DNA of 64,000 bases from Gammaproteobacteria bacterium (GTDB lineage: Bacteria > Pseudomonadota > Gammaproteobacteria > Steroidobacterales > Steroidobacteraceae). How positions within the stretch are numbered: the stretch's first letter is position 1; each line of letters starts with the position of its first letter. A program made the position numbers and the translations under genes. The notes under the pieces were generated by a model. That model saw nothing but the letters and a program-made list of their open reading frames with translations, did not search any database and was not told the DNA's origin. This document shows positions 36,138 through 44,492 of this stretch, piece after piece. The stretch covers positions 1 through 64,000 of the forward strand of contig JAQGOE010000234.1 in assembly GCA_028293725.1 (NCBI GenBank). Reading direction: 5' to 3'.

Positions 36138-36611
36138 TCACAAAAGCGACTTGATCTCCGCATGGACGCCGCCGGCCGCATGCGCCGTACCGGCACTGAC
36201 GGTCAGATAGCCGATAGTTACGGGCAGGCTGAACCGCCGCTGCCCCGCGCTGCCGGGGTTCACAAAGAGCACACCGTCGCGCTCGGTGACGACCGGTTTG
36301 TGAGAATGCCCGGCGACCACCACGCGAAATCCTGCCGTGGCAGGATCGACGTCTATTTCCTTCAGGTCATGCAGGACGTGCACGCGGACGCCTTCGAACT
36401 CGAGGGCCAGCCAGGAAGGCAGCTTCGCCCCCCAGGGGTCCTTGTCGTTATTTCCGCGCACGACGTCTACCGGCGCGATGTCGCGCAGAGCGTCGATCAC
36501 CTTGGGGCCGCCGACGTCACCGGCATGAATGATCCGTTCCACACCGGCCAATGCCCGTAGCGCTTCGGGTCGGACCAGTCCATGCGTGTCCGAAATGAGT
36601 CCAATCTTCAT
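36138..36611 (-). CDS. YfcE/MJ0936-family metallophosphoesterase
   Basis: 157-aa calcineurin-fold phosphoesterase. MKIGLISDTHG carries the first metal ligands, AGDVGG the second, RGNNDKDPW the NND block with the catalytic-site histidine replaced by aspartate as in YfcE, HDLKEID and VVAGHSHKP the remaining ligands, and NPGSAGQRR closes the site. Members hydrolyse phosphodiester model substrates; physiological substrate unknown. The genes around it (PEBP, small membrane protein) give no functional lead. Confidence 0.9.
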   Translation of the reverse strand: MKIGLISDTHGLVRPEALRALAGVERIIHAGDVGGPKVIDALRDIAPVDVVRGNNDKDPWGAKLPSWLALEFEGVRVHVLHDLKEIDVDPATAGFRVVVAGHSHKPVVTERDGVLFVNPGSAGQRRFSLPVTIGYLTVSAGTAHAAGGVHAEIKSLL

Positions 36612-36642
36612 CTATCGAACCAGCGGTCAGCCAGATCCGCAC

Positions 36643-37281
36643 CTAACGTCCATACAATCCCACGAGGTCGGCCTCCGCGATCTTGTTAGCCTGGACACTG
36701 AAGCCGATGAGCGCCGCCGTGGCATCCGCCGGCACGTCCAGCTTCGGCACCTTCAAGGCGAAGACGCGGAAGTGATAGTGATGTGCCTTGCCGGGCGGCG
36801 GACAGGGGCCGCCGTAGCCGAACGTACCGAAATCGGTTCGTCCCTGAACGGAACCTACGGGCATGCCCTTTTTCTTCACATCGCCCGACTCGGCGGGAAT
36901 CGATTCCGTGCCCGCGGGGATGTTGTAAACAACCCAGTGCCAGAAACCACTGCCGGTCGGCGCATCGGGGTCATGGACCATGATGGCGAAACTCTTCGTA
37001 TCGGCCGGAGCGCCGCTCCAGAACAGCGCCGGCGAGAGATTCTTGCCTTTGCAGCCGAAGCCGTTGAATACCTGGTCGTCGGCAATGGTCTTGCCCTGGC
37101 CGATGTCCGGGCTGACCACGGTGAATTTCCCGCGTGCCGGCGTGCCGGCGGCCTTTTTGGCAGCTGGCGCGTCGGCAGCTACTGCCAAGCTGCTGGCCAC
37201 TGCGGCCACAAAAGCCACCATTGCGAGCCTGGCGCTCGCGTTTCCGAGGGTCGGTCTACTGGGACTGAGTGCACGCCACAT
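36643..37281 (-). CDS. YbhB/YbcL-family PEBP (Raf-kinase-inhibitor-like) secreted protein
   Basis: 212-aa phosphatidylethanolamine-binding-fold protein with an N-terminal signal segment ending SLAVAADA. FNGFGCKGKNLSPALFW, SFAIMVHDPDAPTGSGFWHW and GPCPPPGKAHHYHFRVFAL are the anion-pocket blocks of the family. The ATG at 37281 is chosen because GGGAG sits eight to nine bases before it; the frame opens 13 codons earlier. Probably periplasmic; bacterial members have no settled function. Confidence 0.9.
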   Translation of the reverse strand: MWRALSPSRPTLGNASARLAMVAFVAAVASSLAVAADAPAAKKAAGTPARGKFTVVSPDIGQGKTIADDQVFNGFGCKGKNLSPALFWSGAPADTKSFAIMVHDPDAPTGSGFWHWVVYNIPAGTESIPAESGDVKKKGMPVGSVQGRTDFGTFGYGGPCPPPGKAHHYHFRVFALKVPKLDVPADATAALIGFSVQANKIAEADLVGLYGR

Positions 37282-37344
37282 TCTTCTTCTCCCGTTACTG
37301 AGGCGTAGACTACTTAGCATGGACTGTACCTGAGGCGCTCAGTC

Positions 37345-38985
37345 GTGACGACTCCAACACGCGATGTGGCGAACCAGTCAACCGACCTGGTCGGCTACAA
37401 CCTGTTCACCAGCAATCCCGCGCTGGTGGACGCGCTGGCGCGCGAGGGGTCCACGTCGGACCACGACCGGATCGCGGCGCTGGGCGAGCGGCTCGGCACG
37501 GCGGAGATGTTCGCGCTGGGAGATGCGGCGAACCGCAACCGGCCTGTTTTGAAGCTCTTCGACCGTTTCGGCGCCAGGCGCGACGAGGTTGAGTTTCATC
37601 CCGCGTGGCACGAGCTCATGCAGCGTCTCGTCGCGGAAGGCTTGCATACCGGCCCTTGGTCCGAGCCCGCATCGGCGGCACACGCGGCGCGTGCCGCCGG
37701 TTACATGCTGTGGGCGGAAATTGAAAATGGGACCCAATGCCCCGCGACGATGACGTACGGCGCTGTACCAACACTGGCGCGGCAGCCTGAAGATTTCGGC
37801 GAATGGCTACCTTTGCTGCTTGCGCGTGAATACGATCCGCGATTCACACCCGCCGCGGATAAGCGGGGCGCCCTGATGGGAATGGGCATGACGGAGAAGC
37901 AGGGTGGCTCCGACGTCCGTTCCAACACGACACGCGCCGTACCTGTGGCGGCCCGCGGCCCCGGTGTCGAATACCGGCTCACAGGTCACAAGTGGTTCTT
38001 CTCCGCGCCGATGTGCGACGCGTTCCTGGTGCTGGCGCAGGCGCCCGCCGGACTGTCCTGCTTTTTTGTGCCTCGTTTCCTTCCCGATCGCACCGTCAAC
38101 ACGCTGCTGCTGCAACGCCTGAAAGACAAGCTGGGAAACCACTCCAACGCTTCCAGCGAGGTCGTCTTTGAGGACACCTACGGCCTGCTCGTCGGAGAGG
38201 AAGGTCGTGGCATTCAGACCATCCTGGAAATGGGCGTCTACACGCGCTTCGACAATGCGACGGCAACCGCGGGCCTGATTCGCCAGTGCGTGGCGCAGGC
38301 CATTCACCACGCCAGGCAGCGAAGCGCGTTTGGACGGCTGTTAGTCGACCAGCCGCTGATGCGCAACGTCCTCGCCGATCTGGCGCTCGAGTGCGAGTCG
38401 CATATTGCGCTCGTCATGCGGCTCGCGCGGGCCTTCGACGCGCAGGAGGACGAAGCGGAGTCGATCCTGCGTCGCATGCTCACTCCGGTCGCAAAATATT
38501 GGGTTTGCAAGCGGGCGCCAGCGGTGATCGCGGAGGCCATGGAGGTCCTGGGTGGCAATGGCTACATCGAGGAAGGCCCGATAGCACGCCGTTTCCGCGA
38601 AGCGCCGCTGAACTCGATCTGGGAGGGTTCGGGCAACATCATGTGCCTGGATGTGTTGCGTGCCTTCTCACGTGAGCCGCGCACGCGGGAAGTGTTGGAT
38701 GTGTTGCTCGCGGGCGCGAAAGGCCGCGACGCGCGTTACGACCGCTTCGTCGACGACCTGTTGGTGGAGTTGGGTGATCCGACCGACGGCGAATGGCGCG
38801 CGCGGTATCTCACCCAGCGGATTGCACTGGCCGTGCAGGCCGCCGTGCTACTCGGAAATGGACCTGACACGTCAGCGCGGGCGTTTCTGACGTCCCGCCT
38901 GTCAGCCGGGGCACCCGCCGCGTTCGGCACGTTGGCCAGCGGTGTGGACTCAAGGGCAATGATCGAGCGAGTCCTGCGCCTCTAG
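37345..38985 (+). CDS. aidB: AidB-like acyl-CoA dehydrogenase family protein
   Basis: 546-aa flavoprotein. Length and sequence match AidB of the E. coli adaptive alkylation response rather than beta-oxidation dehydrogenases of about 380 aa. GYNLFTSNPALVDALAREG is the AidB N-terminus, MTEKQGGSDVRSNTTRA the FAD-contacting block, GNHSNASSEVVFE the substrate loop, and EVLGGNGYIEEGP plus NSIWEGSGNIMCLDVLR are the terminal family motifs. Starts with GTG. AidB binds DNA and may destroy or exclude alkylating agents; that role here is by homology only. Confidence 0.88.
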   Translation: MTTPTRDVANQSTDLVGYNLFTSNPALVDALAREGSTSDHDRIAALGERLGTAEMFALGDAANRNRPVLKLFDRFGARRDEVEFHPAWHELMQRLVAEGLHTGPWSEPASAAHAARAAGYMLWAEIENGTQCPATMTYGAVPTLARQPEDFGEWLPLLLAREYDPRFTPAADKRGALMGMGMTEKQGGSDVRSNTTRAVPVAARGPGVEYRLTGHKWFFSAPMCDAFLVLAQAPAGLSCFFVPRFLPDRTVNTLLLQRLKDKLGNHSNASSEVVFEDTYGLLVGEEGRGIQTILEMGVYTRFDNATATAGLIRQCVAQAIHHARQRSAFGRLLVDQPLMRNVLADLALECESHIALVMRLARAFDAQEDEAESILRRMLTPVAKYWVCKRAPAVIAEAMEVLGGNGYIEEGPIARRFREAPLNSIWEGSGNIMCLDVLRAFSREPRTREVLDVLLAGAKGRDARYDRFVDDLLVELGDPTDGEWRARYLTQRIALAVQAAVLLGNGPDTSARAFLTSRLSAGAPAAFGTLASGVDSRAMIERVLRL

Positions 38986-39071
38986 ACTCCACCCGGGGTG
39001 TTGTGGCCTTTCGTCGCGCTTTCATCCGCCAATAGTCCATGTCGAGCGGCGCAGCATCCGTCTCTCCTGAT

Positions 39072-39101
39072 ATTCTGTTAAACCAGAATCCCATGATTCT
39101 G
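39072..39101. repeat. Three alternating ATTCTG/CAGAAT boxes, 12-base period
   Basis: ATTCTG at 39072-39077, its complement CAGAAT at 39084-39089, and ATTCTG again at 39096-39101: three half-sites in alternating orientation, starting exactly 12 bases apart. They lie 124-153 bases upstream of the HTH-receiver gene and just upstream of a promoter-like sequence, as expected for an operator for a multimeric regulator. Confidence 0.5.
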
Positions 39102-39110
39102 TTCGACTTT

Positions 39111-39140
39111 TTGAGTTCGAATCGAAAAAACCGATATAAA
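39111..39140 (+). promoter_or_regulatory. Putative sigma-70-type promoter of the HTH-receiver gene
   Basis: TTGAGT at 39111-39116 and TATAAA at 39135-39140 with an 18-base spacer, in an AT-rich pocket that contrasts with the surrounding DNA. The ATTCTG boxes sit directly upstream. Confidence 0.4.
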
Positions 39141-39224
39141 CGATTGACTCACTGCCTGCCGCTGAAATGACTAGGGAAGTCGGGCGCCCGCGGCGCCGGA
39201 CGGGGACGCACGGAAAACAGGAAC

Positions 39225-39815
39225 ATGAAGAAATCAAAACAGAAGAGCCACCTGACACCCAACGAGGTCGCTGAGTTGCTGATGGTGAATCCCGTGACAG
39301 TGCGGCAGTGGGCTGCCCGGGGCCTGCTACGATCTTTGACGACCCCCGGGGGTCACCGCCGCTTTCTGTTGAGTGACGTGGAGGAATTTGCACGCAGCCG
39401 GGGCTCGACGCCGGTGGCACGGCATTCGGGCCGGCCCGATCGCATCCTCATCGTGGACGACGATCCGAACGTCTGCCGCCTCATCGCCGAGCTCATCGGC
39501 GAACGCGACGGAGAGGTGGAAACCGAAGTCGCACGCGACGGTTTCGAGGCGGGCGTGAAGGTGGAGTCGTTCCGTCCGCACGCCCTGGTGCTCGATCTCA
39601 TGATGCCCGGCATCGACGGCTTTGAAGTCTGCCGCCGCTTGCGGGCCCGGCCCACGCTCAATCACATCCGCATCGTCGCGGTTACGGGCTTCCCGAGCAC
39701 CGAGAACGTCGATCGGATCCTGGCCGCGGGTGCCGACGCTTGCCTCCCCAAGCCGCTCGACGCCGAGAGGCTTCTGACCGAGCTCGGGCTTACGGCACAG
39801 AAAGATAGCGGGTAG
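39225..39815 (+). CDS. Single-chain regulator: N-terminal MerR/excisionase HTH plus C-terminal receiver
   Basis: 196-aa predicted DNA-binding response regulator with reversed domain order. Residues 8-60 (LTPNEVAELLMVNPVTVRQW, then TPGGHRRFLLSDVEEFARSR) are a MerR/excisionase-type winged helix-turn-helix with the TPGGHRRF wing. Residues 72-190 are a receiver with every key residue: acidic pocket VDDD, phospho-acceptor in LVLDLMMPGIDG, threonine in AVTGF and lysine in LPKPL. It should respond to phosphorylation, but no histidine kinase is encoded nearby. Classical response regulators put the receiver first. It may control its own operator or the adjacent methyltransferase. Confidence 0.9.
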   Translation: MKKSKQKSHLTPNEVAELLMVNPVTVRQWAARGLLRSLTTPGGHRRFLLSDVEEFARSRGSTPVARHSGRPDRILIVDDDPNVCRLIAELIGERDGEVETEVARDGFEAGVKVESFRPHALVLDLMMPGIDGFEVCRRLRARPTLNHIRIVAVTGFPSTENVDRILAAGADACLPKPLDAERLLTELGLTAQKDSG

Positions 39816-39816
39816 T

Positions 39817-39856
39817 GGGTATACCCGGTGGTACGCTGTTACGGTTGTTCCCGTAA
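39817..39856. repeat. Two small inverted repeats after the HTH-receiver gene
   Basis: GGGTATACCC at 39817-39826 is a perfect 10-base palindrome, and TTACGG/CCGTAA with a six-base loop lies at 39839-39856. Both fall in the 59-base space between regulator and methyltransferase. They could be an operator and an RNA hairpin; no T run follows. Confidence 0.3.
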
Positions 39857-39874
39857 GACGAGTGTCCGCCGACA

Positions 39875-40453
39875 ATGCCCTTCGATCGAGACTACTACCG
39901 ACGTTTCTATTACGACCCCCGCACCGCAGTCACGACTAAACGTGAGATGAAAGCCAGGGGGCATCTGATCGCCGCCTTCGTGGAGCATACCGGGCTGCCT
40001 GTCAGACGTATCCTGGACGCCGGTTGTGGCACAGGCATGCTCCGCTCCCCGCTGCTGCGCCGTTTGCCCCGCGCTCACTACACGGGCCTCGAGACGAGCG
40101 AGTATCTGTGCGAGCGCTATGGATGGGAGCACGGTGACATCGAGAAATTCCGCTCGTCGAGCCCCTTCGACCTGGTGATCTGTTACGACGTTCTGCAATA
40201 TCTCGACCCGCGGACCGCGGAGCTGGCGATCGAGAATTTCGCCCGCCTCTGCCGCGGCGTGCTGTATTTCAGCGCACTTACCAAGCTCGATTGGGAATTC
40301 AACTGCGATACCGAGCGCACCGATTCCAACGTGAAGCTACGCACGGGAAACTGGTATCGGAAACGTCTCCGGCAGCACTTTTCCGAGGCGGGCGCCGGCT
40401 TCTGGCTGCGCAAAGGCGCGCCACTGACGCTTTGGGAGCTCGAGTCAGCGTGA
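39875..40453 (+). CDS. Class I SAM-dependent methyltransferase
   Basis: 192-aa methyltransferase. ILDAGCGTGMLRSPLLRRLP near residue 47 is motif I, YTGLETSEYLCERYGW motif II, and FDLVICYDVLQYLDP post-II. The N-terminus DRDYYRRFYYDPRT is aromatic-rich and may cover the substrate. The substrate is not deducible. It follows the HTH-receiver gene by 59 bases on the same strand, and its last nine bases overlap the convergent permease gene. Confidence 0.82.
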   Translation: MPFDRDYYRRFYYDPRTAVTTKREMKARGHLIAAFVEHTGLPVRRILDAGCGTGMLRSPLLRRLPRAHYTGLETSEYLCERYGWEHGDIEKFRSSSPFDLVICYDVLQYLDPRTAELAIENFARLCRGVLYFSALTKLDWEFNCDTERTDSNVKLRTGNWYRKRLRQHFSEAGAGFWLRKGAPLTLWELESA

Positions 40454-41878
40454 CGGCTCGGGAGTCGGCGGCGGGCTTTTGGCGGGCGTGCTCTTGCCGT
40501 GGAACAGGGGATAGAGGGGCAGGCCGATCAGGATGAGCACCAGGGTGGCCACCGACTCCACCGGACTGGTCATGAAGGCGTTGACTACGATCCAACACAT
40601 GACGAGCACGAAGAGTATCGGTACGAAGGGATAGCCCCTGACGCGGTATGGACGTGGCGCGTTGGGAAGTTTGCGTCGCAGCACGATGACCGACAGGACC
40701 ACCGGAATCCAGAAGATGGCGTAGGACAGCACCGCCATGTTGGTGAGCTGATCGAAGGTACCCGAAGCCGCCAGCAGCGCCGCCCAGATGCTGATCAGGG
40801 CGATGGAAGTGACCGGCACGCGGGAGTGTGGACTGAGCCGGCCGAATCCCGCGAAAAACAGACCATCCCGCGCGGCGGCGTAGGGAACTCGGGCTCGCGC
40901 GAGGATGGTGCCGTTGAGAGCCCCGACGGAAGACACAAGGAATATGAGTGCCGCGATGGGCGCAGCCTTCGCACCAAGAAACGTCTGCACCGTGCGCGCG
41001 GCTACCGAGGGTGCATCGGGGTAGGCAGTGGAGTTCGACGTGGCCACCTGCCAAAGCGGCAGCGCGTAGAGATAGGCCACGTTGATGAGCATGTAGATGG
41101 CCAACACGAGCAGGGTGCCGCCAATGATCGCCCGCGGCAGATTCCGGTCCGGCTGTTGCACCTCGCTCGCCGCCATGGGCAGGAACTGCCAGCCGCTGTA
41201 GGCCCAAAGCGCCGCGAACATCGCCGCCCCGAAGCCGCTGAGCCCGCCGCTCGCGGCACCCGCCGTCGGCGCGAAGTTCAACCAGTCGTGCGTACCGCTG
41301 AACAGGAAGACTCCGGCAGCCACGCCCAGAATAGACACGACCTTCGCGGTGGTGAGGATCGTCTGTACCCGGCCGCCCAGAATGACGCCCGCGCAGTTGA
41401 TGAGGCCAAACAGTGCGATGACCCCTACGGCGATAACCTGGCGCATGCCGAGCTGCAACGTGTAGCTCGCGCCAAATATGTGCAGCGTATGCTCGAACCA
41501 TACGGCGCCGAGCGAATGGATATCCGACAGGAAAATCGCGACCGCGGCGCCGTATGCCGAAATGCTGGCCCCCCCGACGAGGAAGCTGTTGAAGACGTAT
41601 AGAAAGGCCGGAATCTCGCCGAAGGCCGCGCGGAGGTAGACATACTCGCCGCCGGCGTTCGGCAGAAGCGCGCCCAGCTCGGCGAAGCTCAAAGCCCCGA
41701 ACATCGCGACAATGCCGGCTACCACCCACGCAGCGAGGACGAGCATGGGAGTACCGACGGCCTGCGCCATCACGGCCGATTTCAGAAAGATGCCCGTTCC
41801 GATCGTGATGCCTACGACCAGTGATGTGGCATGCAGCAGCGTCAGGTCGCGACGGGGTTGGGTGTCGAATGCGTTCAT
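40445..41878 (-). CDS. APC-family amino acid permease
   Basis: 477-aa twelve-helix transporter. HATSLVVGITIGTGIFLKS contains the GxG unwound substrate-binding stretch of helix 1, followed by SFAELGALLPNAGGEYVYLR in helices 2-3 and AFWAYSGWQFLP-like LWAYSGWQFLPMAA in helix 6, which groups it with LAT/BasC-type exchangers. Expected to import or exchange neutral amino acids across the inner membrane. A 554-codon frame on the same DNA (40299-41963) is a shadow without helices. No adjacent catabolic genes indicate the substrate. Confidence 0.9.
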   Translation of the reverse strand: MNAFDTQPRRDLTLLHATSLVVGITIGTGIFLKSAVMAQAVGTPMLVLAAWVVAGIVAMFGALSFAELGALLPNAGGEYVYLRAAFGEIPAFLYVFNSFLVGGASISAYGAAVAIFLSDIHSLGAVWFEHTLHIFGASYTLQLGMRQVIAVGVIALFGLINCAGVILGGRVQTILTTAKVVSILGVAAGVFLFSGTHDWLNFAPTAGAASGGLSGFGAAMFAALWAYSGWQFLPMAASEVQQPDRNLPRAIIGGTLLVLAIYMLINVAYLYALPLWQVATSNSTAYPDAPSVAARTVQTFLGAKAAPIAALIFLVSSVGALNGTILARARVPYAAARDGLFFAGFGRLSPHSRVPVTSIALISIWAALLAASGTFDQLTNMAVLSYAIFWIPVVLSVIVLRRKLPNAPRPYRVRGYPFVPILFVLVMCWIVVNAFMTSPVESVATLVLILIGLPLYPLFHGKSTPAKSPPPTPEPSR

Positions 41879-41923
41879 CGATCTGAGGGTACAATAACCG
41901 GTGTCCTAAAGGGGGATACACCA

Positions 41924-42400
41924 ATGTCCGGGCATACCTACGACGTTCAGATACGTTGGTCACGCGGTGACGCCGTGTTTACCGACAATCGCTACAGCAG
42001 AGCGCATACGTGGCACTTCGACGGCGGCATTGAGGTACCAGCCTCATCGTCGCCACACGTAGTCCGGGTGCCGCTTTCTTCGGCCGCCGCCGTGGATCCG
42101 GAAGAGGCCTTCGTCGCTTCGATCGCGAGTTGCCACATGCTGTGGTTTCTGTCGATCGCCGTGGCAGGCGGCTTTCGCATCGACCGCTATGTCGACGGCG
42201 CAGTCGGGGTCATGGGGAAGAATGCGGCCGGCAAGACGGCGGTCACACGCGTGACGCTCCATCCGCAAGTCACGTTTTCGGGCGCGAAGCTCCCGTCACA
42301 CGTGGAAATCGTCGAACTCCATCACAAGGCGCACGACGAATGTTTCATTGCTAACTCGGTTATGACCGACATACGCTGCGAGCCCGTTTACGATACGTGA
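41924..42400 (+). CDS. OsmC-family peroxidase-like protein
   Basis: 158-aa OsmC/Ohr-fold protein. VDPEEAFVASIASCHMLWFL carries the first cysteine on the central helix, and HDECFIANSVM places a second cysteine near residue 143. The family reduces organic hydroperoxides via a cysteine pair; this subgroup (SCHMLWFL) is the general OsmC type, not Ohr. The ATG at 41924 has a clear GGGGGAT ribosome site eight bases upstream. The following hypothetical gene starts 16 bases on, probably co-transcribed. Confidence 0.9.
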   Translation: MSGHTYDVQIRWSRGDAVFTDNRYSRAHTWHFDGGIEVPASSSPHVVRVPLSSAAAVDPEEAFVASIASCHMLWFLSIAVAGGFRIDRYVDGAVGVMGKNAAGKTAVTRVTLHPQVTFSGAKLPSHVEIVELHHKAHDECFIANSVMTDIRCEPVYDT

Positions 42401-42416
42401 GACATCGGCTGACACA

Positions 42417-42824
42417 ATGAGCTCCGAGCCGCATCGAGTCGTGACGTTTCGCGGCGGAGTCAGTTGCCGGCGCGACCCCAACGGTCCCCTGGGTCTCACG
42501 CTCATCGGGTTGACCGCGGATCATCCTGACGAGTGGGCTTCCGTCTCGTTCAGCGGCCGTGCCCCGGAAACCTTGCCCGAGGTGCTGGAAGAGCCGACGG
42601 TGTACCGAATCGATGGGCGGAGATATCGCATCGCGAGTACTCCACGCGAGTGGATCGTCGAGGCCACTGCTGTCCATGTGCATCGCGAGATCGCGACTGC
42701 GTTTTACCGCGCAATCCCTCCACGAATCGTGCCTTGGAGCAAACGTCTGTTCTTCCGACTCCTGCTGGCCATGATGGCCAACCCGTGGGGCAAGCGGATC
42801 CTGTTGGCGATACGCCGCCGTTAA
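42417..42824 (+). CDS. Conserved-looking hypothetical protein, 135 aa
   Basis: I do not recognise this protein. It has a beta-rich first 85 residues (VTFRGGVSCRRDPNG, YRIDGRRYRIASTPREW), then an amphipathic basic helix with hydrophobic stretch FFRLLLAMMANPWGK and a final IRRR. No catalytic motif is visible. Position 16 bases after osmC suggests one operon. The tail could touch a membrane. Confidence 0.65.
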   Translation: MSSEPHRVVTFRGGVSCRRDPNGPLGLTLIGLTADHPDEWASVSFSGRAPETLPEVLEEPTVYRIDGRRYRIASTPREWIVEATAVHVHREIATAFYRAIPPRIVPWSKRLFFRLLLAMMANPWGKRILLAIRRR

Positions 42825-42836
42825 GAGCGTGGGCTC

Positions 42837-43985
42837 CTAGGACGTCGGCGAGCGGAGTTCCATCATGTCCTCCTCGGGCAACGGGAGTCTGCGGCCGCCG
42901 ACGAGAGAGGCATAGGCCGTGGTCTGTGTCTGGAAGGCCTTCTGCCAGGTGAAGCGCCGCAGGACCCGCTGTCGGGCGGTGGCGCCGATGGCTTCCAGGT
43001 CACGCTCATATAACGCCGCGATGCAGTCCGCCATGCTGACCGCGTTATTGGGCTCCGCCAACATGCCGACACTCTCGTCGACAAATTCCGGAATGGCGCT
43101 GGCGCGCGCCGCGACTACCGGGCGGCCGCAGGCCATGGCCTCCAGCAACACCAGGCCGAAAGTCTCTTTCGTGCCGGCATGGACCAGCGCGTCGGCCGAG
43201 GCAAGCGATGCCGCGAGCTCCAGGCTGTCGCGTCGATAAGGCAGCATCGTCACGTTAGGTGTCGGCCGCGACTCGCGATCGCCGCCGATCATGAGCAGAT
43301 GGTACGGAGACCCGAGACGCGCGAACGCCTGCAGCAGCACCGGCAGATTCTTTTCGCCGGCGAATCGTCCCGCATACACGAGCAGGCGTGTTTTTGCCGC
43401 GAGCCCGAGTTTCGCACGCAGATCGAAGGTACGGCGTTTTGGATGAAAGATCTCAGCATCCACGCCGAGCGGCTGGTGCAGGGTGTTCGTGACTCCGATG
43501 CCGTTGAGAAACTCGCACATCAGGCGGCTCGGTGCGAATACAACGTCGAACCGCTCATACAGCCAACGCAAATAGCGGCAGAGGGTGCGCTCCGTGAGGG
43601 TACCGCCGAAGCGGCGGCCGATAATCTGCGGCAGATCGGAGTGATAGAACGCGGCCACGGGAATGCCGCGACGTCGCGCGACGTCCAACGCGGCCCAGGC
43701 CGGCTGGAACGCGTCACCGGCCTCGATGAGGCTCGGCTGCAGGGCGCTCAGCAGACGGCTCCAGCGGCGTGGATTCAGCGGGAGTCGATAGTTGAACGTG
43801 CCTGGAACAGCAAAGCCGGACAGCGTGCTCACCTCACCCCGCTCGAAGTAATCCTCCTCGCCCGGTACGACGATCGTGTGCTCCCAGGACGTATTGGCCC
43901 GGAGCCAAGCGTGCTTGGCGGTGAGATATCTTTTTACACCGCCACTCGTGGGTGAGTAGAAGAGGGTCGTATCGACGAGATGCAT
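42837..43985 (-). CDS. GT4-family glycosyltransferase
   Basis: 382-aa GT-B enzyme away from the main polysaccharide region. MHLVDTTLFYSPTSGGVKRYL is an N-terminal strand and glycine loop; YAGRFAGEKNLPVLLQAFARL opens the C-terminal domain, and GTKETFGLVLLEAMACGRPVV holds the E-x7-E motif. The start at 43985 fits the family; the frame opens 11 codons earlier. AFYHSDLP near residue 110 is common in enzymes acting on membrane lipids or glycans. It converges with the osmC unit (12-base gap). Confidence 0.88.
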   Translation of the reverse strand: MHLVDTTLFYSPTSGGVKRYLTAKHAWLRANTSWEHTIVVPGEEDYFERGEVSTLSGFAVPGTFNYRLPLNPRRWSRLLSALQPSLIEAGDAFQPAWAALDVARRRGIPVAAFYHSDLPQIIGRRFGGTLTERTLCRYLRWLYERFDVVFAPSRLMCEFLNGIGVTNTLHQPLGVDAEIFHPKRRTFDLRAKLGLAAKTRLLVYAGRFAGEKNLPVLLQAFARLGSPYHLLMIGGDRESRPTPNVTMLPYRRDSLELAASLASADALVHAGTKETFGLVLLEAMACGRPVVAARASAIPEFVDESVGMLAEPNNAVSMADCIAALYERDLEAIGATARQRVLRRFTWQKAFQTQTTAYASLVGGRRLPLPEEDMMELRSPTS

Positions 43986-44061
43986 AGGTTTCACAGCGTC
44001 AGCGACCGGGACGCGCATTCCCTTTACCTGCTAGCAAGCTCCGGGCCCGAATTGCACCTTT

Positions 44062-44304
44062 ATGGTTATGCAGTGTCAAGGTATGGTGACACCCGGCAGT
44101 CCGAACAAGCCGGCGTTGCACATCGCGTTCCGAGTGAACCGCCGCGCTCTCGTCGATGCCTTCTATAACGCCGCGCTGGCGGCGGGCGGACGCCCGAACG
44201 GCGGCCCTGGGCCGCGGCCCCATTATCATCCGGACTACTACGGGGCGTTCGTCCTCGACCCCGACGGCCACAATATCGAGGTGGTCTGTCACGAGCCCGG
44301 CTAA
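44062..44304 (+). pseudogene. 5'-truncated VOC-family (glyoxalase-like) gene remnant
   Basis: 80 codons matching only the C-terminal half of a VOC protein: NKPALHIAFRVNRRALVDAF, PHYHPDYYGAFVLDPDGHN and IEVVCHEPG are the standard last strands with the metal-ligand glutamate. Full-length relatives are about 125-130 residues and start with a strand and helix absent here; a stop closes the frame shortly upstream. The missing half would overlap the start region of the divergent GT4, which suggests an ancient rearrangement or deletion at that gene's 5' end. A short functional protein cannot be fully excluded. Confidence 0.6.
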
Positions 44305-44308
44305 TCTT

Positions 44309-44331
44309 ACAGGCGCAAGCACCGCGCCTGT
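44309..44331. terminator. Perfect 8-bp stem-loop after VOC remnant
   Basis: ACAGGCGC (44309-44316) and GCGCCTGT (44324-44331) form an exact stem with a seven-base loop, a few bases after the VOC stop. It is extended by CTT/AAG if one base bulges. No T run follows, so a classic intrinsic terminator is uncertain. Confidence 0.4.
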
Positions 44332-44492
44332 GAAGTTAGCTGAAGCTGTCGACCGATAGCCGCACCTCCCATCCGGCAAGCGGACAACCTTAGAATTGCC
44401 GTCCCGGCGGTGTCACGAGCTAGCGCCCTTTACGTGACAATGCTCGCGCCGCACGGGTATCGGGTGCGACGCATGCGCAAATTGGAGAACAA

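Noticed and set aside
38990..39012. CACCC/GGGTG near the aidB-like stop as a terminator
   Set aside because: Five-base stem with a one-base loop and no T run.
40299..41963. 554-codon open frame over the APC permease
   Set aside because: Same strand but out of phase, composition of a shadow frame; the 40445-41878 frame shows twelve helices and APC motifs.
42740..42824. Basic C-terminus after a hydrophobic stretch in the 135-aa protein, resembling a CTERM sorting tail
   Set aside because: No PEP or VPLPA motif precedes it and the hydrophobic part is broken by Lys and Pro residues.
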